From NCBI RefSeq assembly GCF_019974135.1, contig NZ_AP025017.1, positions 1,674,001 through 1,738,000 on the forward strand: 64,000 bases of DNA, read 5' to 3'. Shown here one piece after another: positions 53,956 through 62,478 of this stretch. The number at the start of each line of letters is the position of its first letter. Position 1 is the first letter of the stretch. Position numbers and translations under genes: made by a program. The notes below the pieces were generated by a model. That model was not told the origin of the DNA, made no database searches, and worked only from the letters and a program-made list of their open reading frames with translations. The DNA is from Actinomyces capricornis. GTDB lineage: Bacteria; Actinomycetota; Actinomycetes; Actinomycetales; Actinomycetaceae.

Positions 53956-54041
53956 CCCCTTCCTTTCGACAATTTGCATGAGATCGGCCTTCTCCGGGCC
54001 CGGAAAAGGCCGATCTCATGCAAATTGTCGAAAGGAAGGGG
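53956..54041. repeat. 86-bp near-perfect palindrome in a divergent promoter region
   Basis: Left arm 53956-53998 and right arm 53999-54041 are complementary over 42 of 43 positions, with no loop; the one mismatch is C53992 against A54005. The arms contain TTGCATGAGATCGGCC and its complement. The element fills the gap between the divergent CDF and TRIC genes, starting 41 bp before the first. It could cruciform, be a large operator, or be the remnant of a small inverted-repeat element. Confidence 0.9.
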
Positions 54042-54100
54042 AAGGCAGTCGACTACTGTGGTGCCGCTGTTCCCGGATGCCGCGCGAGTGAGGAGGGGTG

Positions 54101-54796
54101 ATGGGCCCGTTCCCCCAGGTGCTGCCCGTGCCCGATGCCCTGTCGGACACCTTCAGGGTCATCGACCTGTGCGGGGTGCTGCTCAACGGCATCCTGGGCG
54201 GGCTCATCGCCCGGCGCAAGAACTTCGACCTGGTGGGCTTCATCGTGCTGGCCATCATCACCGCCACCGGCGGCGGCATCCTGCGCGACGTCATGATCCA
54301 GGCGGGCCCGCCCTTCGCCCTGACCGACCCCTACTACCTCTACACCGCCTGCCTGGGCGCCGCCGTGGCGTGGTTCGTCCCCATGAACGGGCGTCGGTCG
54401 CGGCGCCTGCTGGTGGTGGCCGACGCCGTCATCCTGGGCTGCTGGGCGGCCACCGGGGCCTCCAAGGCACTGCTCAACGGCCTGGGCCTCATGCCCGCCG
54501 TCCTCCTGGGCTGCCTGACAGCAGTGGGCGGCTCCATGATCCGTGACGTCTCGGTCGGCGAGACCCCGGCGGTCTTCGGCGGCAACAAGCTCTACGCGGT
54601 CCCCGCCCTGGTGGCCGCCCTGACCCAGGTGGCGGCGGTTCACGCGGGGCTGCCCGACGCCTACGCCATGGTCGGCTCCACCGCGATCGGGGCGGGGCTG
54701 TGCCTCCTGGCCTACTGGCGCTCCTGGAAGCTGCCCGTGGTCACCGACCTGGAGCGCCGCCGCCTGCGCGCCCGGACCCCCGCCACTCCCGACTGA
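54101..54796 (+). CDS. TRIC-family (UPF0126) membrane protein
   Basis: ATG 54101 has AGGAGG 4 bp upstream; GTG 54098 is less likely. The 231-residue product has seven helices and two GGGILRD/GGSMIRD-type motifs, the internal duplication of TRIC trimeric intracellular cation channels. Prokaryotic TRIC proteins conduct monovalent cations in vitro; the in vivo role is unclear. It is divergent from the metal exporter gene across the 86-bp palindrome. Confidence 0.9.
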   Translation: MGPFPQVLPVPDALSDTFRVIDLCGVLLNGILGGLIARRKNFDLVGFIVLAIITATGGGILRDVMIQAGPPFALTDPYYLYTACLGAAVAWFVPMNGRRSRRLLVVADAVILGCWAATGASKALLNGLGLMPAVLLGCLTAVGGSMIRDVSVGETPAVFGGNKLYAVPALVAALTQVAAVHAGLPDAYAMVGSTAIGAGLCLLAYWRSWKLPVVTDLERRRLRARTPATPD

Positions 54797-54869
54797 GACG
54801 GGCCGACGGCGGGCCCGCGGCGCCGACCTGTGGCGACCATGACCGACCACGACCGGCCCAGGCACCGCC

Positions 54870-55175
54870 TCAGTTCAACGGGCGCACCTGGGCGTCGTCG
54901 ACCTGGACCGGGGAGGCGGGGGCGGCGGACCGGGAGGGGGAGCCGAAGAGGCGCTCCTTGACGGCGTCGGCCACCTTCTCGGTGACGGCCTCGCCCTGGG
55001 CGCGCACGGCCTGGCCCACGCGGGCCGAGGCCGCGTCCACCTTCTGACGGACGTAGGGCTGCTCGGCGACCCGGGAGGCGGTGGCCTTGATGCGCTCGTA
55101 CTGGGCGCGGCCCGCACGGGTGCCCAGCACGTAGCCGGCGCCGAGTCCGATGATGAAGGGGATCTTTCCTGCCAT
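54870..55175 (-). CDS. YtxH-like small membrane-associated protein
   Basis: The 101-residue product has an N-terminal hydrophobic segment (IPFIIGLGAGYVLGTRAGR). It then forms a polar helix rich in Ala, Lys, Gln and Glu (RIKATASRVAEQ, VTEKVADAVKERLF). This is the pattern of YtxH/apolipophorin-like proteins, common downstream of stress genes. Function unknown. Confidence 0.75.
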   Translation of the reverse strand: MAGKIPFIIGLGAGYVLGTRAGRAQYERIKATASRVAEQPYVRQKVDAASARVGQAVRAQGEAVTEKVADAVKERLFGSPSRSAAPASPVQVDDAQVRPLN

Positions 55176-55438
55176 GGGTGGCCTCCTGAGTGTGGTGTCC
55201 GGGATCGTCCGGTGGCCGTCTCCGACCGCGTCGCCGCGCGACGACGGCGCAGGTGGCGCATGCGGCGCGGCTGGTCGGGCGCGGGTCGTGAGGGCCCGCA
55301 GGTGCGGGCTCGGCCCTGCCGCGAACCATACCGGGCGCCTGCGGGGCGATGATGCGGGTGCCGGTCCCGTCCGCGCTGGGCGAGCGGGAGGGCGCTCGCG
55401 GCAGGGGGTCGGCCGATTGCAGGGCAGCCCACCCTTCG

Positions 55439-55464
55439 TGAGGTAAGACTTTCTTTGCTATACA
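55439..55464 (+). promoter_or_regulatory. Promoter region with DtxR-box-like sequence upstream of a VIT1-type gene
   Basis: TGAGGTAAGACTTTCTTTG (55439-55457) matches 11 of 19 positions of the DtxR/IdeR consensus TTAGGTTAGCCTAACCTAA, mostly in the left half. A -10-like TATACA follows at 55459-55464. Iron control of a metal-storage transporter would be sensible but the match is weak. Nothing else is seen in 55176-55493. Confidence 0.3.
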
Positions 55465-55493
55465 GGGAGATTGATTGATCTTACTGTTGTGCT

Positions 55494-56396
55494 GTGACGA
55501 TCGAGATGACCTCCCTCAGGCCCTCCCGGGACGCCCGCACCGCCGGGAGCACGGCCCTGCCCGCCATTGATGCCCGCCTCCCGGTCTCCTGCCCGACGGC
55601 GATCGTCCTGAGCGATCAGGGAGCGCTGGCCTGCCAGGGAGCGTCGGCCCGTCCTGGCCGGGCCCCCGCGCCCGAGGGGGCGGCGTCACTGCCGGGTGCA
55701 GCACCGCAGTCCCAGGCCTCCGAGCTGGCCTCGCGGCTCAACTGGCTGCGCGCAGGTGTCCTGGGCGCCAATGACGGGATCGTGTCCGTGGCGGGACTGG
55801 TGATCGGGGTGGCCGCGGCCAACCCGGGCCGGAGCGCCATCATCCTCACCGCCGGGGTCGCGGGCATCCTCGCGGGTGCGGTATCCATGGCAGCCGGGGA
55901 GTACGTCTCGGTCTCCACCCAATCCGACACTGAGCGCGCCATGGTGCGTCGCACGCGGGCCCGCCTGACCCAGGACCCCGAGTCCGGCCTTGATGCGCTG
56001 GCCTCCCACTACCGGTCCAAGGGCCTGAGCGCGGCCACCGCCCGGCAGGTGGCCCAGGAGCTCACCCGCCATGACGCCCTGGCCGCCCACCTGGAGGCGG
56101 GCCTGGGCCTGCGGGAGGACGACTACACCAACCCCTGGCATGCCGCCCTGTCCTCCGCGATCGCCTTCACCCTCGGCTCTCTGCTGCCGATGCTGGCCAT
56201 CCTCGCCTTCCCCGTCCCGCTCCAAGTGCCCCTGACCTTCGGCTCGGTCCTGGCCGGGCTGGCCCTCACGGGGTGGATCTCGGCGGCCCTGGGCCGCGCA
56301 CCCGTGCTGCGGGCGGTGGCCCGACTGGTGGTGGGAGGCGCCCTGGCCATGGCCACGACGTGGGCCATCGGCGCCCTTATCGGCGTGGCCGTCTAG
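55494..56396 (+). CDS. VIT1/CCC1-family transporter
   Basis: GTG 55494 gives 300 residues. A non-conserved N-terminus of about 75 residues precedes the family start (LNWLRAGVLGANDGIVSVAGL). The signature GILAGAVSMAAGEYVSV is present, with helices and a cytoplasmic metal-binding region between helices 2 and 3 (about 135-210). Plant VIT1 and yeast CCC1 move iron or manganese into vacuoles; bacterial members export iron or manganese. Confidence 0.9.
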   Translation: MTIEMTSLRPSRDARTAGSTALPAIDARLPVSCPTAIVLSDQGALACQGASARPGRAPAPEGAASLPGAAPQSQASELASRLNWLRAGVLGANDGIVSVAGLVIGVAAANPGRSAIILTAGVAGILAGAVSMAAGEYVSVSTQSDTERAMVRRTRARLTQDPESGLDALASHYRSKGLSAATARQVAQELTRHDALAAHLEAGLGLREDDYTNPWHAALSSAIAFTLGSLLPMLAILAFPVPLQVPLTFGSVLAGLALTGWISAALGRAPVLRAVARLVVGGALAMATTWAIGALIGVAV

Positions 56397-56577
56397 GAGC
56401 CCGCGCTTGTCCGGCCCCTGAGGCCACTCGCGTCTGCGGCGCAGGACCCGTGCTTGGCGATGCTCTGCGCCGTCGTACCATGCCACCGCTGCGGGGCGAC
56501 GGACACGCCGGCCGCCGCCCCGGGGACCGAGGCCGGGAGGGCCCGGGGATGTCAATAAGGAGAAAGGGGCACGAGCC

Positions 56578-57024
56578 GTGCCAGTGGATCTTGCCAAGGC
56601 GCAACCGGAGAGCTACCAGGCGCTTGTCGCGCTGACGGAGGCCGCCCAGGCGGAGATGGAGCGCGTCGGGGTCGATGCCCGGCTGCGCGAGCTCGTCGCG
56701 GTGCGGACCTCCCAGATCAACGGATGCGCCTACTGCCTGCGGGCGCACACGAGGGACGCGGTCGAGGCGGGTGAGACGGCCGATCGCCTGGCGGTCCTGC
56801 CCGCCTGGTGGGAGTCTCAGTACTTCAGCGCCCAGGAGCAGGCGGCCCTCGCCCTGGCCGAGCGCGTGGCCCGGCCCTCCGAGCCGCCCCACCACCGGGT
56901 GGGTGCCGTCGTCGAGCAGGGGTCCCTGGACGAGACGCAGACCGCGGCCCTGACCTGGTTCGCGATCGTCATGAACTCCTGGAACCGCATGGCGCTGGCC
57001 AGCGGATACGCCGTCAGGCCATGA
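56578..57024 (+). CDS. AhpD-like carboxymuconolactone-decarboxylase family protein
   Basis: GTG 56578 gives 148 residues. The redox motif is CAYCLRAH (Cys50, Cys53, then His). The family fold is also marked by LRELVAVRTSQINGC and AALALAERVARPSEP. AhpD-like proteins act in peroxide defence or as hydrogen-peroxide scavengers. It stands alone, convergent with the next gene. Confidence 0.9.
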   Translation: MPVDLAKAQPESYQALVALTEAAQAEMERVGVDARLRELVAVRTSQINGCAYCLRAHTRDAVEAGETADRLAVLPAWWESQYFSAQEQAALALAERVARPSEPPHHRVGAVVEQGSLDETQTAALTWFAIVMNSWNRMALASGYAVRP

Positions 57025-57048
57025 CCCTTTGGGGCGTAGGCCCCGGCC

Positions 57049-57095
57049 CTGAGCGCGCCCGACCGGCCCCCACAGGGTTGGCCGGGCGCGCTCAG
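57049..57095. terminator. Bidirectional terminator
   Basis: CTGAGCGCGCCC (57049-57060) pairs perfectly with GGGCGCGCTCAG (57084-57095), with an inner GGCC/GGCC pair. It lies between convergent genes. Confidence 0.7.
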
Positions 57096-57102
57096 GAACC
57101 GC

Positions 57103-58284
57103 CTAGGAGGCCTGGTCTCCGGGGCCGGTGAGCAGCCGGCGCGGCAGCAGGCGGGCCAGCTCGTAGCCGTCGGAGCCCACCACCACGGGCACGTCGGCCT
57201 CCGCCAGGGTCCGCGCCTCCGGCCCGATCCCCATGGGGTGGACGGCCAGCCCGCCGGCCAGCACCTGCTGGGCGGGGGTGAGACGGCGGATGGCCACCGC
57301 CGCGATCCTGTCGGAGTGCTGGCGGACGGCCTCCCCGTAGATGTAGGGATCGTGTTGGCCGTCGTCGCCCACCAGCAGCCAGCTGATCTGCGGCAGGTCG
57401 ATCATGAGTCGGCGCAGCTCGGTGCGCTTGTGCTCGATCCCGGAGCGGAACCAGCCGGTGTTAGTGGGCCCCCAGTCGGTCATGAGGGTGGGGCCGTCGG
57501 GGAAGCCATGGCGGTGGAAGAAGGTGCGCAGCGTGGGCACCACGTTCCAGGCCCCGGTGGACAGGTACATCATGGGGCAGCCGGGATTGGCGGCCTGGAC
57601 GCGGGTGTAGAGCTCGGCCATGCCGGGCACGGGCTCGCGGGCCACGGAGTGCTTGACCAGCTGGTTCCAGGCGGCCACGAGCACGCGCGGCACGTGGGTG
57701 ACCATGGCGGTGTCGTCGATGTCGGAGATGATCCCCAGGCGGGGCCCCGGTGGCACGATGAGCACCCTGGTGCTCACGGGCGCGGCACCCGCCGCATCGA
57801 CCTCGGCCTCATGCCAGCCCGGCTCCAGGCCGTGATCGCGCACGACGACGTCGATATAGCCGTTGTGGTCGGCGCGGGTGCGCACGCTCTGTCCGCCCAC
57901 GCTCACGGTCACCGGCAGGTAGGAGACAGGGACCTCGATGAACAGGCGCCATCCGCGCTGGGCCTCCAGCAGGCTGGTGACGGCGATGTCCCGGGCCTGG
58001 GCGGCGCTGGCGGGCATGGACTCGGGCAGGGAGCGCAGCAGGGGGCCCTCGTCGGGGGCGTCGGGCGGGCGCATGACCATGCGGGCCATGACCCGCACCA
58101 TGGAGCCCCCGGCGGGGCGGGCCCCGGGGTCGCCTGTCCCGGTGGGGGAGGGCCCGGCGGCCCCGGTGGTGCCGTAGCCGTCGTAGGGGATGACGCGGGG
58201 GCGCCAGCCCTTGCGCTTGAAGACGGGGATCGACTCACGGTGGAAGCGATCCTCAATGGCGCGGGCGATGTCGGAGAGAGGCAC
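57103..58284 (-). CDS. App1-type (DUF2183) phosphatase-like protein
   Basis: GTG 58284 gives 393 residues. The C-terminal half has the catalytic HAD motif SDIDDTAMVTHVPR, then MMYLSTGAWNVVPTLRTFF and LVGDDGQHDPYIY. App1 proteins in yeast are phosphatidate phosphatases; bacterial members are mostly uncharacterised. The N-terminal part (about 55-165) has an immunoglobulin-like pattern. A variable Gly/Pro/Ala stretch (about 40-62) interrupts it. Confidence 0.9.
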   Translation of the reverse strand: MPLSDIARAIEDRFHRESIPVFKRKGWRPRVIPYDGYGTTGAAGPSPTGTGDPGARPAGGSMVRVMARMVMRPPDAPDEGPLLRSLPESMPASAAQARDIAVTSLLEAQRGWRLFIEVPVSYLPVTVSVGGQSVRTRADHNGYIDVVVRDHGLEPGWHEAEVDAAGAAPVSTRVLIVPPGPRLGIISDIDDTAMVTHVPRVLVAAWNQLVKHSVAREPVPGMAELYTRVQAANPGCPMMYLSTGAWNVVPTLRTFFHRHGFPDGPTLMTDWGPTNTGWFRSGIEHKRTELRRLMIDLPQISWLLVGDDGQHDPYIYGEAVRQHSDRIAAVAIRRLTPAQQVLAGGLAVHPMGIGPEARTLAEADVPVVVGSDGYELARLLPRRLLTGPGDQAS

Positions 58285-58312
58285 GGGGCTGATCCTAGGG
58301 CGGGTTCGTTTC

Positions 58313-59776
58313 TCACGAGGGGTCCGGGCCGGTGGCCCGCGTGGGGCCGGGGTGCGGGTGGCTGCCGCGCAGCCGGCGACCGGCGGCCCACCACAGGGCC
58401 GCGCCGGCGCCCAGGGCCCACCAGGTGTAGGACGAGCCCAGGATCTTGGCCCATACCGGCCAGTACTGCTCCACATGGTTCTGCTCGGGGAACCACCACT
58501 GCATGGCCAGCAGGAAGACCGCTGCTCCGCCGAGGGCGGCGGCTGCCAGGGTGCGCGAGCGCCAGCGACGGGCGGCGGTGGCCAGGGAGATGAGCGCCGG
58601 CAGGCTCCACACCCAGTGGTGGGACCAGGAGATGGGGGAGATGAGCAGGCCCAGGACCATGATGACGCTGAGCTGGAGGGCCAGGATGAGGCCCGCCTCG
58701 GGGTCCGTCGGCTTGAGGTGCGGTGATGTGGAGGGGGCCGGTGCGGCGTCCTCGGCGGGGCGCCCACTGGGGGTGGTGGGGCGCGGGCGCAGCGCATCGA
58801 GACGGCGGCACAGGGCCCAGGCGGCCAGGACCGCGATGAGGGCGCACCCCGCCCAGGTGAGGGTCCACAGGGGCTCGGGCAGGCCGCGGGCGATGGCGCC
58901 CTTGAGGTTCTGGTTGCCGGAGTAGTCGGCGAAGCCGGCGCGCCCGGAGTCCCACATGGCCCAGGTGAAGAACTCCCAGGTCTCCGTGGGGCTGGCCAGG
59001 GCCGCCAGGGCGGTCAGGCCGACGGCGCTGCCCACCATGGTGGCTGCGGCGCGCCACTCGCCCCGGGCCACCAGGACGAGGACGGCGATGGCGGGGGTGA
59101 GCTTGATGGCGGCCGCCAGCCCGCTCAGCGCCCCGCGCCAGCGCGAGCGGGCGGGGACGGCCAGGAGGTCGAGGGCGACCATGGCCATGAGGATCGCGTT
59201 GACCTGCGCGTACTCCATGGTCTTGGGGAAGGGCTCGAGGGCCATGACGCCGACCAGGGCGAGCCAGGGCGCCAGGCCCCGGGCGAGGCGGGGGACTCGC
59301 CAGTCGGGGAGGGCGCTCGCGGTGGAGGAGGGGGCAGAGGAGTCGGAAGGGGCGCGGCGCGGGGCGGTGACGGGGCAGGGGGCTGCGGCGCCTCCGCCCT
59401 GGAGGGCGCGCAGGAGCGCCCAGGTGGTCAGGCCCGCGCACAGGGGGGTGGAGGCGACCAGGAGCGCGGTGGCCCACTCGTAGGTCAGGACCGTCATGGG
59501 GGTCAGGACCCAGGCCGCCAGGGGCGTGTAGGTGAAGGGCCACAGGTGCTGGGCGGGGTTGGCATACCAGTCGTAGAGGCTGCCGCCGGCGTGCCACTGG
59601 TCGATGGCGTAGTAGTAGACGAAGGAGTCGAGCTTGAAGACCCACTGGCCGTCGTCGGTGGCCGAGACCCAGGCGGCGATGAGGAGGCCGATCCACCCCA
59701 GGACCGCCGTCAGGGGCGAGGCCAGTGCCCTGGCGAGCGCGGTGAGCAGGCGGGCCGGTGAGCTGGTGGGGGACAC
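58313..59776 (-). CDS. GT87-type polyprenyl-mannosyltransferase-like membrane protein
   Basis: GTG 59776 is taken as the start; GTG 59830 is possible, and neither has a clear ribosome site. The 487-residue product has ten or more membrane helices. Near its N-terminus DGQWVFKLDSFVYY contains the acidic Asp region of GT-C enzymes. Related GT87 proteins use lipid-linked mannose for glycolipid or polysaccharide outside the membrane. Pro/Ala-rich loops (about 135-160 and 340-370) are insertions. Confidence 0.82.
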   Translation of the reverse strand: MSPTSSPARLLTALARALASPLTAVLGWIGLLIAAWVSATDDGQWVFKLDSFVYYYAIDQWHAGGSLYDWYANPAQHLWPFTYTPLAAWVLTPMTVLTYEWATALLVASTPLCAGLTTWALLRALQGGGAAAPCPVTAPRRAPSDSSAPSSTASALPDWRVPRLARGLAPWLALVGVMALEPFPKTMEYAQVNAILMAMVALDLLAVPARSRWRGALSGLAAAIKLTPAIAVLVLVARGEWRAAATMVGSAVGLTALAALASPTETWEFFTWAMWDSGRAGFADYSGNQNLKGAIARGLPEPLWTLTWAGCALIAVLAAWALCRRLDALRPRPTTPSGRPAEDAAPAPSTSPHLKPTDPEAGLILALQLSVIMVLGLLISPISWSHHWVWSLPALISLATAARRWRSRTLAAAALGGAAVFLLAMQWWFPEQNHVEQYWPVWAKILGSSYTWWALGAGAALWWAAGRRLRGSHPHPGPTRATGPDPS

Positions 59777-59866
59777 GATGGGCAGTCTAGGTTGCCGTTC
59801 CGAGACCTGGCTGCGGGCAGGGAGGTGCACGGGCGGTACTGGCGCGGGCCGGCCTTGCGGTTTCGC

Positions 59867-59922
59867 CCCTCTGGACGCGGAATCACCGGGCTGCTAGGGG
59901 TGGATCCGCGTCCAGAAGGGCC
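59867..59922. repeat. Inverted repeat between divergent genes
   Basis: TCTGGACGCGGA (59870-59881) pairs perfectly with TCCGCGTCCAGA (59905-59916), and the stem extends inward 5 pairs past one mismatch. It lies in the gap between the GT87-type gene and the second response regulator, starting 91 bp from the GT87 start. Confidence 0.65.
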
Positions 59923-59985
59923 AGATCGTGGAGGCTGGCCCGCTGGCATGCCGCCGCTGATCACGGGATGTGCTTTGCTGGGGTC

Positions 59986-60723
59986 ATGAGCCCTGAGGTG
60001 GATGTCCTGCTGGTCGAGGACGAGGCGGATTTGGCCGCAGCCATCCGCGACTACCTGGAGGCCTTCGGGCTGAGCGTGCTCCACTGCCCGGAGGCCGAGT
60101 CGGCGCTGGAGAGCGCGCGCCGCCGCCCGCCCGGGGCCGCACTGCTCGACGTCAACCTGCCGGGCAGGAGCGGCTTCGAGCTGTGCCGCGACCTGCGCGC
60201 GGCCGGACGGATGCCGATCATCTTCGTCTCGGCGCGCAGCTCCGATATCGACCAGGTCCAAGGGCTGTCCCTGGGCGCCGACGACTTCATCACCAAGCCC
60301 TTCTCCCTGGCGGTGCTCCTGGCCAAGGTCCGCCGCGCCCTGGAGCGCTCCGCCGAGGCCACGGCCGCCACAGGTCGGTGCACAGCCCCCACCAGCGCCA
60401 GGACGGGGCCGAAAGCGGGCGGTCCCGGTTTCGACGACGGCCGCCTGCGCGTCGAGCCCGATACCGGGCGCACCTACCTCGAGGGCCGCGAAGTGCACCT
60501 GACCACCCTGGAGGACAGGATCCTGCGTCACCTGGTGGCCAACCAGGGCGCGGTATGCGCCAAGGAGGACATCATCCGCTCGGTGTGGGGCGATGAGTTC
60601 ACCAGTGAGGGCACGCTCACCGTCCACGTGCGCCGCCTGCGCGCCCGCATCCAGCCCGAGCCCGACTCCCCGGCCTACATCCGCACCGTGTGGGGCCGCG
60701 GCTACCTCTTCGAGGCCCCCTGA
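59986..60723 (+). CDS. OmpR-family response regulator of the second two-component system
   Basis: ATG 59986 gives 245 residues; an in-frame start at 59968 is less likely. The receiver has LLVEDEADL, phosphoacceptor Asp55 in LLDVNLPGRSG, Ser in FVSARSSD and Lys in ITKPFSL. A linker of about 30 residues leads to the winged-helix domain (EDIIRSVWGDEF, LRARIQPE). The stop overlaps the kinase start by one base, so they are a pair. Confidence 0.93.
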   Translation: MSPEVDVLLVEDEADLAAAIRDYLEAFGLSVLHCPEAESALESARRRPPGAALLDVNLPGRSGFELCRDLRAAGRMPIIFVSARSSDIDQVQGLSLGADDFITKPFSLAVLLAKVRRALERSAEATAATGRCTAPTSARTGPKAGGPGFDDGRLRVEPDTGRTYLEGREVHLTTLEDRILRHLVANQGAVCAKEDIIRSVWGDEFTSEGTLTVHVRRLRARIQPEPDSPAYIRTVWGRGYLFEAP

Positions 60724-62117
60724 TGCGCGCGCTGCGCGGGATCATCATCCTGCTCCTCGTCGGCTTCGCCGCGGGGCTGGTGTCCCTCGCCCTCATCGCC
60801 ACCCGCGCTCAGCCCGCCCCGGACACCGCCAGGCTCAACGACGCCGTCCAGCGACTGTCCGCCGCCTGGCCCCACCCCGAGGAGGCGGGCCTGGAGGGCA
60901 TGTCCGAGGAGCTGATGGTGGTGGACGCCGCGGGAAGGCCGGTGGACCTCACCGCGGACGGCACCGGAGCGCAGACCGGGTGGGACGGCCAAGGGGGCCA
61001 GGATGCCCAGGAGGCCGGCCCACCGGTCTCATCGCAGGAGAAGCCGGCGCCGACCCCCCTCTCCGCCACGGGATCGCAGGCCCCCGGGGCCAGTGGGCTC
61101 CGGCCCCTGACCTGGAGCGCCCAGCACCGCCCACTGGTCGGCCCCGTCATGGTGGACGGGCAGGTGGTGGCCTGGGCCCTCCTCGACGATGACTACCCCG
61201 CCCGCCTCCAGGCCCACCAGCGGGCCCTGGCCTGGGTGGGGGCGGCTACCCTCGCCGTCGAGCTGATTCTGGTGGTCTGCGTGCTGGCCTGGCTCCACGC
61301 GAGGATCCTGGCGCCCTTCCGGGATCTGGAGCGCTTCGCCGCGCGCGTGGCCGACGGCGACCTCTCGGCGCCCCTGGAGCGGGATCGGGCCAATGTCTTC
61401 GGCGCCTGGAGTGAGAGCTTCGACCTGCTGCGCACCGAGCTGGCCTCCTCCCGGCAGCGGGAGGAGGAGGCGCAGGCCTCCCAGGAGGCCCTCATCGCCC
61501 AGATCGGCCACGACCTGCGCACCCCGGTGGCCACGATCGCCGCCACCGCCGAGCTCCTCGAGCTCTCCGAGGACTCCCCCGCCGCCAGGGAGCGCCTGCG
61601 CGTCATCCAGGCCAAGAGTCACCAGGTCGACGACCTCATCAGTGACCTGTTCCGTGCTCACGCCTCACAGATCGCCGCCCTGAGCGTGACGCCCACGGAC
61701 CTGGCCGCCCAGGAGGTGGCCGATCTGATCCGCCAGGCCGACCACCGGCGCCTGGTGGAGCTCAGCCCCCTGCCCGCCGTCCTCGTGCGCGCGGACCGGC
61801 GGCGCCTGGCCCAGGTCGTGGACAACATCGTGCAGAACTCCTACAAGTACGCCGGCACCGCCATCCGCGTCACCGGCCGCCTTGAGGGGGAGGCACTGCG
61901 GCTCAGCCTCACCGACGCCGGCCCGGGAGTGGACCCCGATGAGACCGGACTCATCCTCGCCCGGGGGCAGCGCGGCAGGAACGCTGCAGGGACGCACGGC
62001 CAGGGACTGGGCCTGTTCACCAGCGCCCAGCTCATGGAGCGGATGGGCGGGCGCATCGAGGCGGACCTGCCCGAGGGCGGGGGCCTGCGCCTCACCCTGA
62101 CCCTGCCCCTGGCCTGA
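60723..62117 (+). CDS. Sensor histidine kinase of the second two-component system
   Basis: The ATG shares its first base with the regulator stop (TGATG) and gives 464 residues. A membrane helix near residues 5-27 and another near 174-196 flank an outer domain of about 145 residues. A HAMP-like linker follows, then the H-box IGHDLRTPVATI (His263), an N-box NIVQNSYKYAG, and a G-region TDAGPGVDPDETG with GLGLFTS. The outer loop is Gly/Pro/Gln-rich at about 85-125. Adjacent ABC transporter genes suggest it senses a compound exported by them. Confidence 0.91.
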   Translation: MRALRGIIILLLVGFAAGLVSLALIATRAQPAPDTARLNDAVQRLSAAWPHPEEAGLEGMSEELMVVDAAGRPVDLTADGTGAQTGWDGQGGQDAQEAGPPVSSQEKPAPTPLSATGSQAPGASGLRPLTWSAQHRPLVGPVMVDGQVVAWALLDDDYPARLQAHQRALAWVGAATLAVELILVVCVLAWLHARILAPFRDLERFAARVADGDLSAPLERDRANVFGAWSESFDLLRTELASSRQREEEAQASQEALIAQIGHDLRTPVATIAATAELLELSEDSPAARERLRVIQAKSHQVDDLISDLFRAHASQIAALSVTPTDLAAQEVADLIRQADHRRLVELSPLPAVLVRADRRRLAQVVDNIVQNSYKYAGTAIRVTGRLEGEALRLSLTDAGPGVDPDETGLILARGQRGRNAAGTHGQGLGLFTSAQLMERMGGRIEADLPEGGGLRLTLTLPLA

Positions 62118-62127
62118 CCACCCTCGC

Positions 62128-62221
62128 GCTGCACATCTTCACGCCAGCGCTGCGCCGCAGATCCCCAGGATTCCAAGGCTTGGGGATCTGACTCCGCCCT
62201 GGAGGCGCCCGAAGATGTGCA
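62128..62221. repeat. Nested palindrome element A
   Basis: The outer arms GCTGCACATCTTC (62128-62140) and GAAGATGTGCA (62211-62221) enclose CAGATCCCCA and TTGGGGATCTG as a second stem. It begins 11 bp after the kinase stop. Confidence 0.8.
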
Positions 62222-62232
62222 ACGAGGACCCC

Positions 62233-62328
62233 GCTGCACATCTTCGGTCCGCGATGGGTCCGGCACTGGAAGCAGATCCGCAGGATTCTGCGGTTCCGCG
62301 CAGGGGAGGGCCTCTGAGGATGTGCAGC
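62233..62328. repeat. Nested palindrome element B
   Basis: GCTGCACATCTTC (62233-62245) faces GAGGATGTGCAGC (62316-62328) and encloses CCGCAG-GATT-CTGCGG. It copies element A in outer arms, length and the inner CAGATCC start but has diverged inside. The 361-bp gap 62118-62478 holds A and B and no gene. Confidence 0.8.
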
Positions 62329-62478
62329 CCCGGGAGACAGGGCCACCAGGCGGCGGGCCGCCAATCGCAGGCGAATCGTAGGAGTTCTGTCAGGAATCCG
62401 CGCCGGCGCTGCCCTACCGTCGCAGTAGGACGCATGCAGCGGGAGATCAGCGCGAGAGCATAGGGAGAGGGGACAGGG

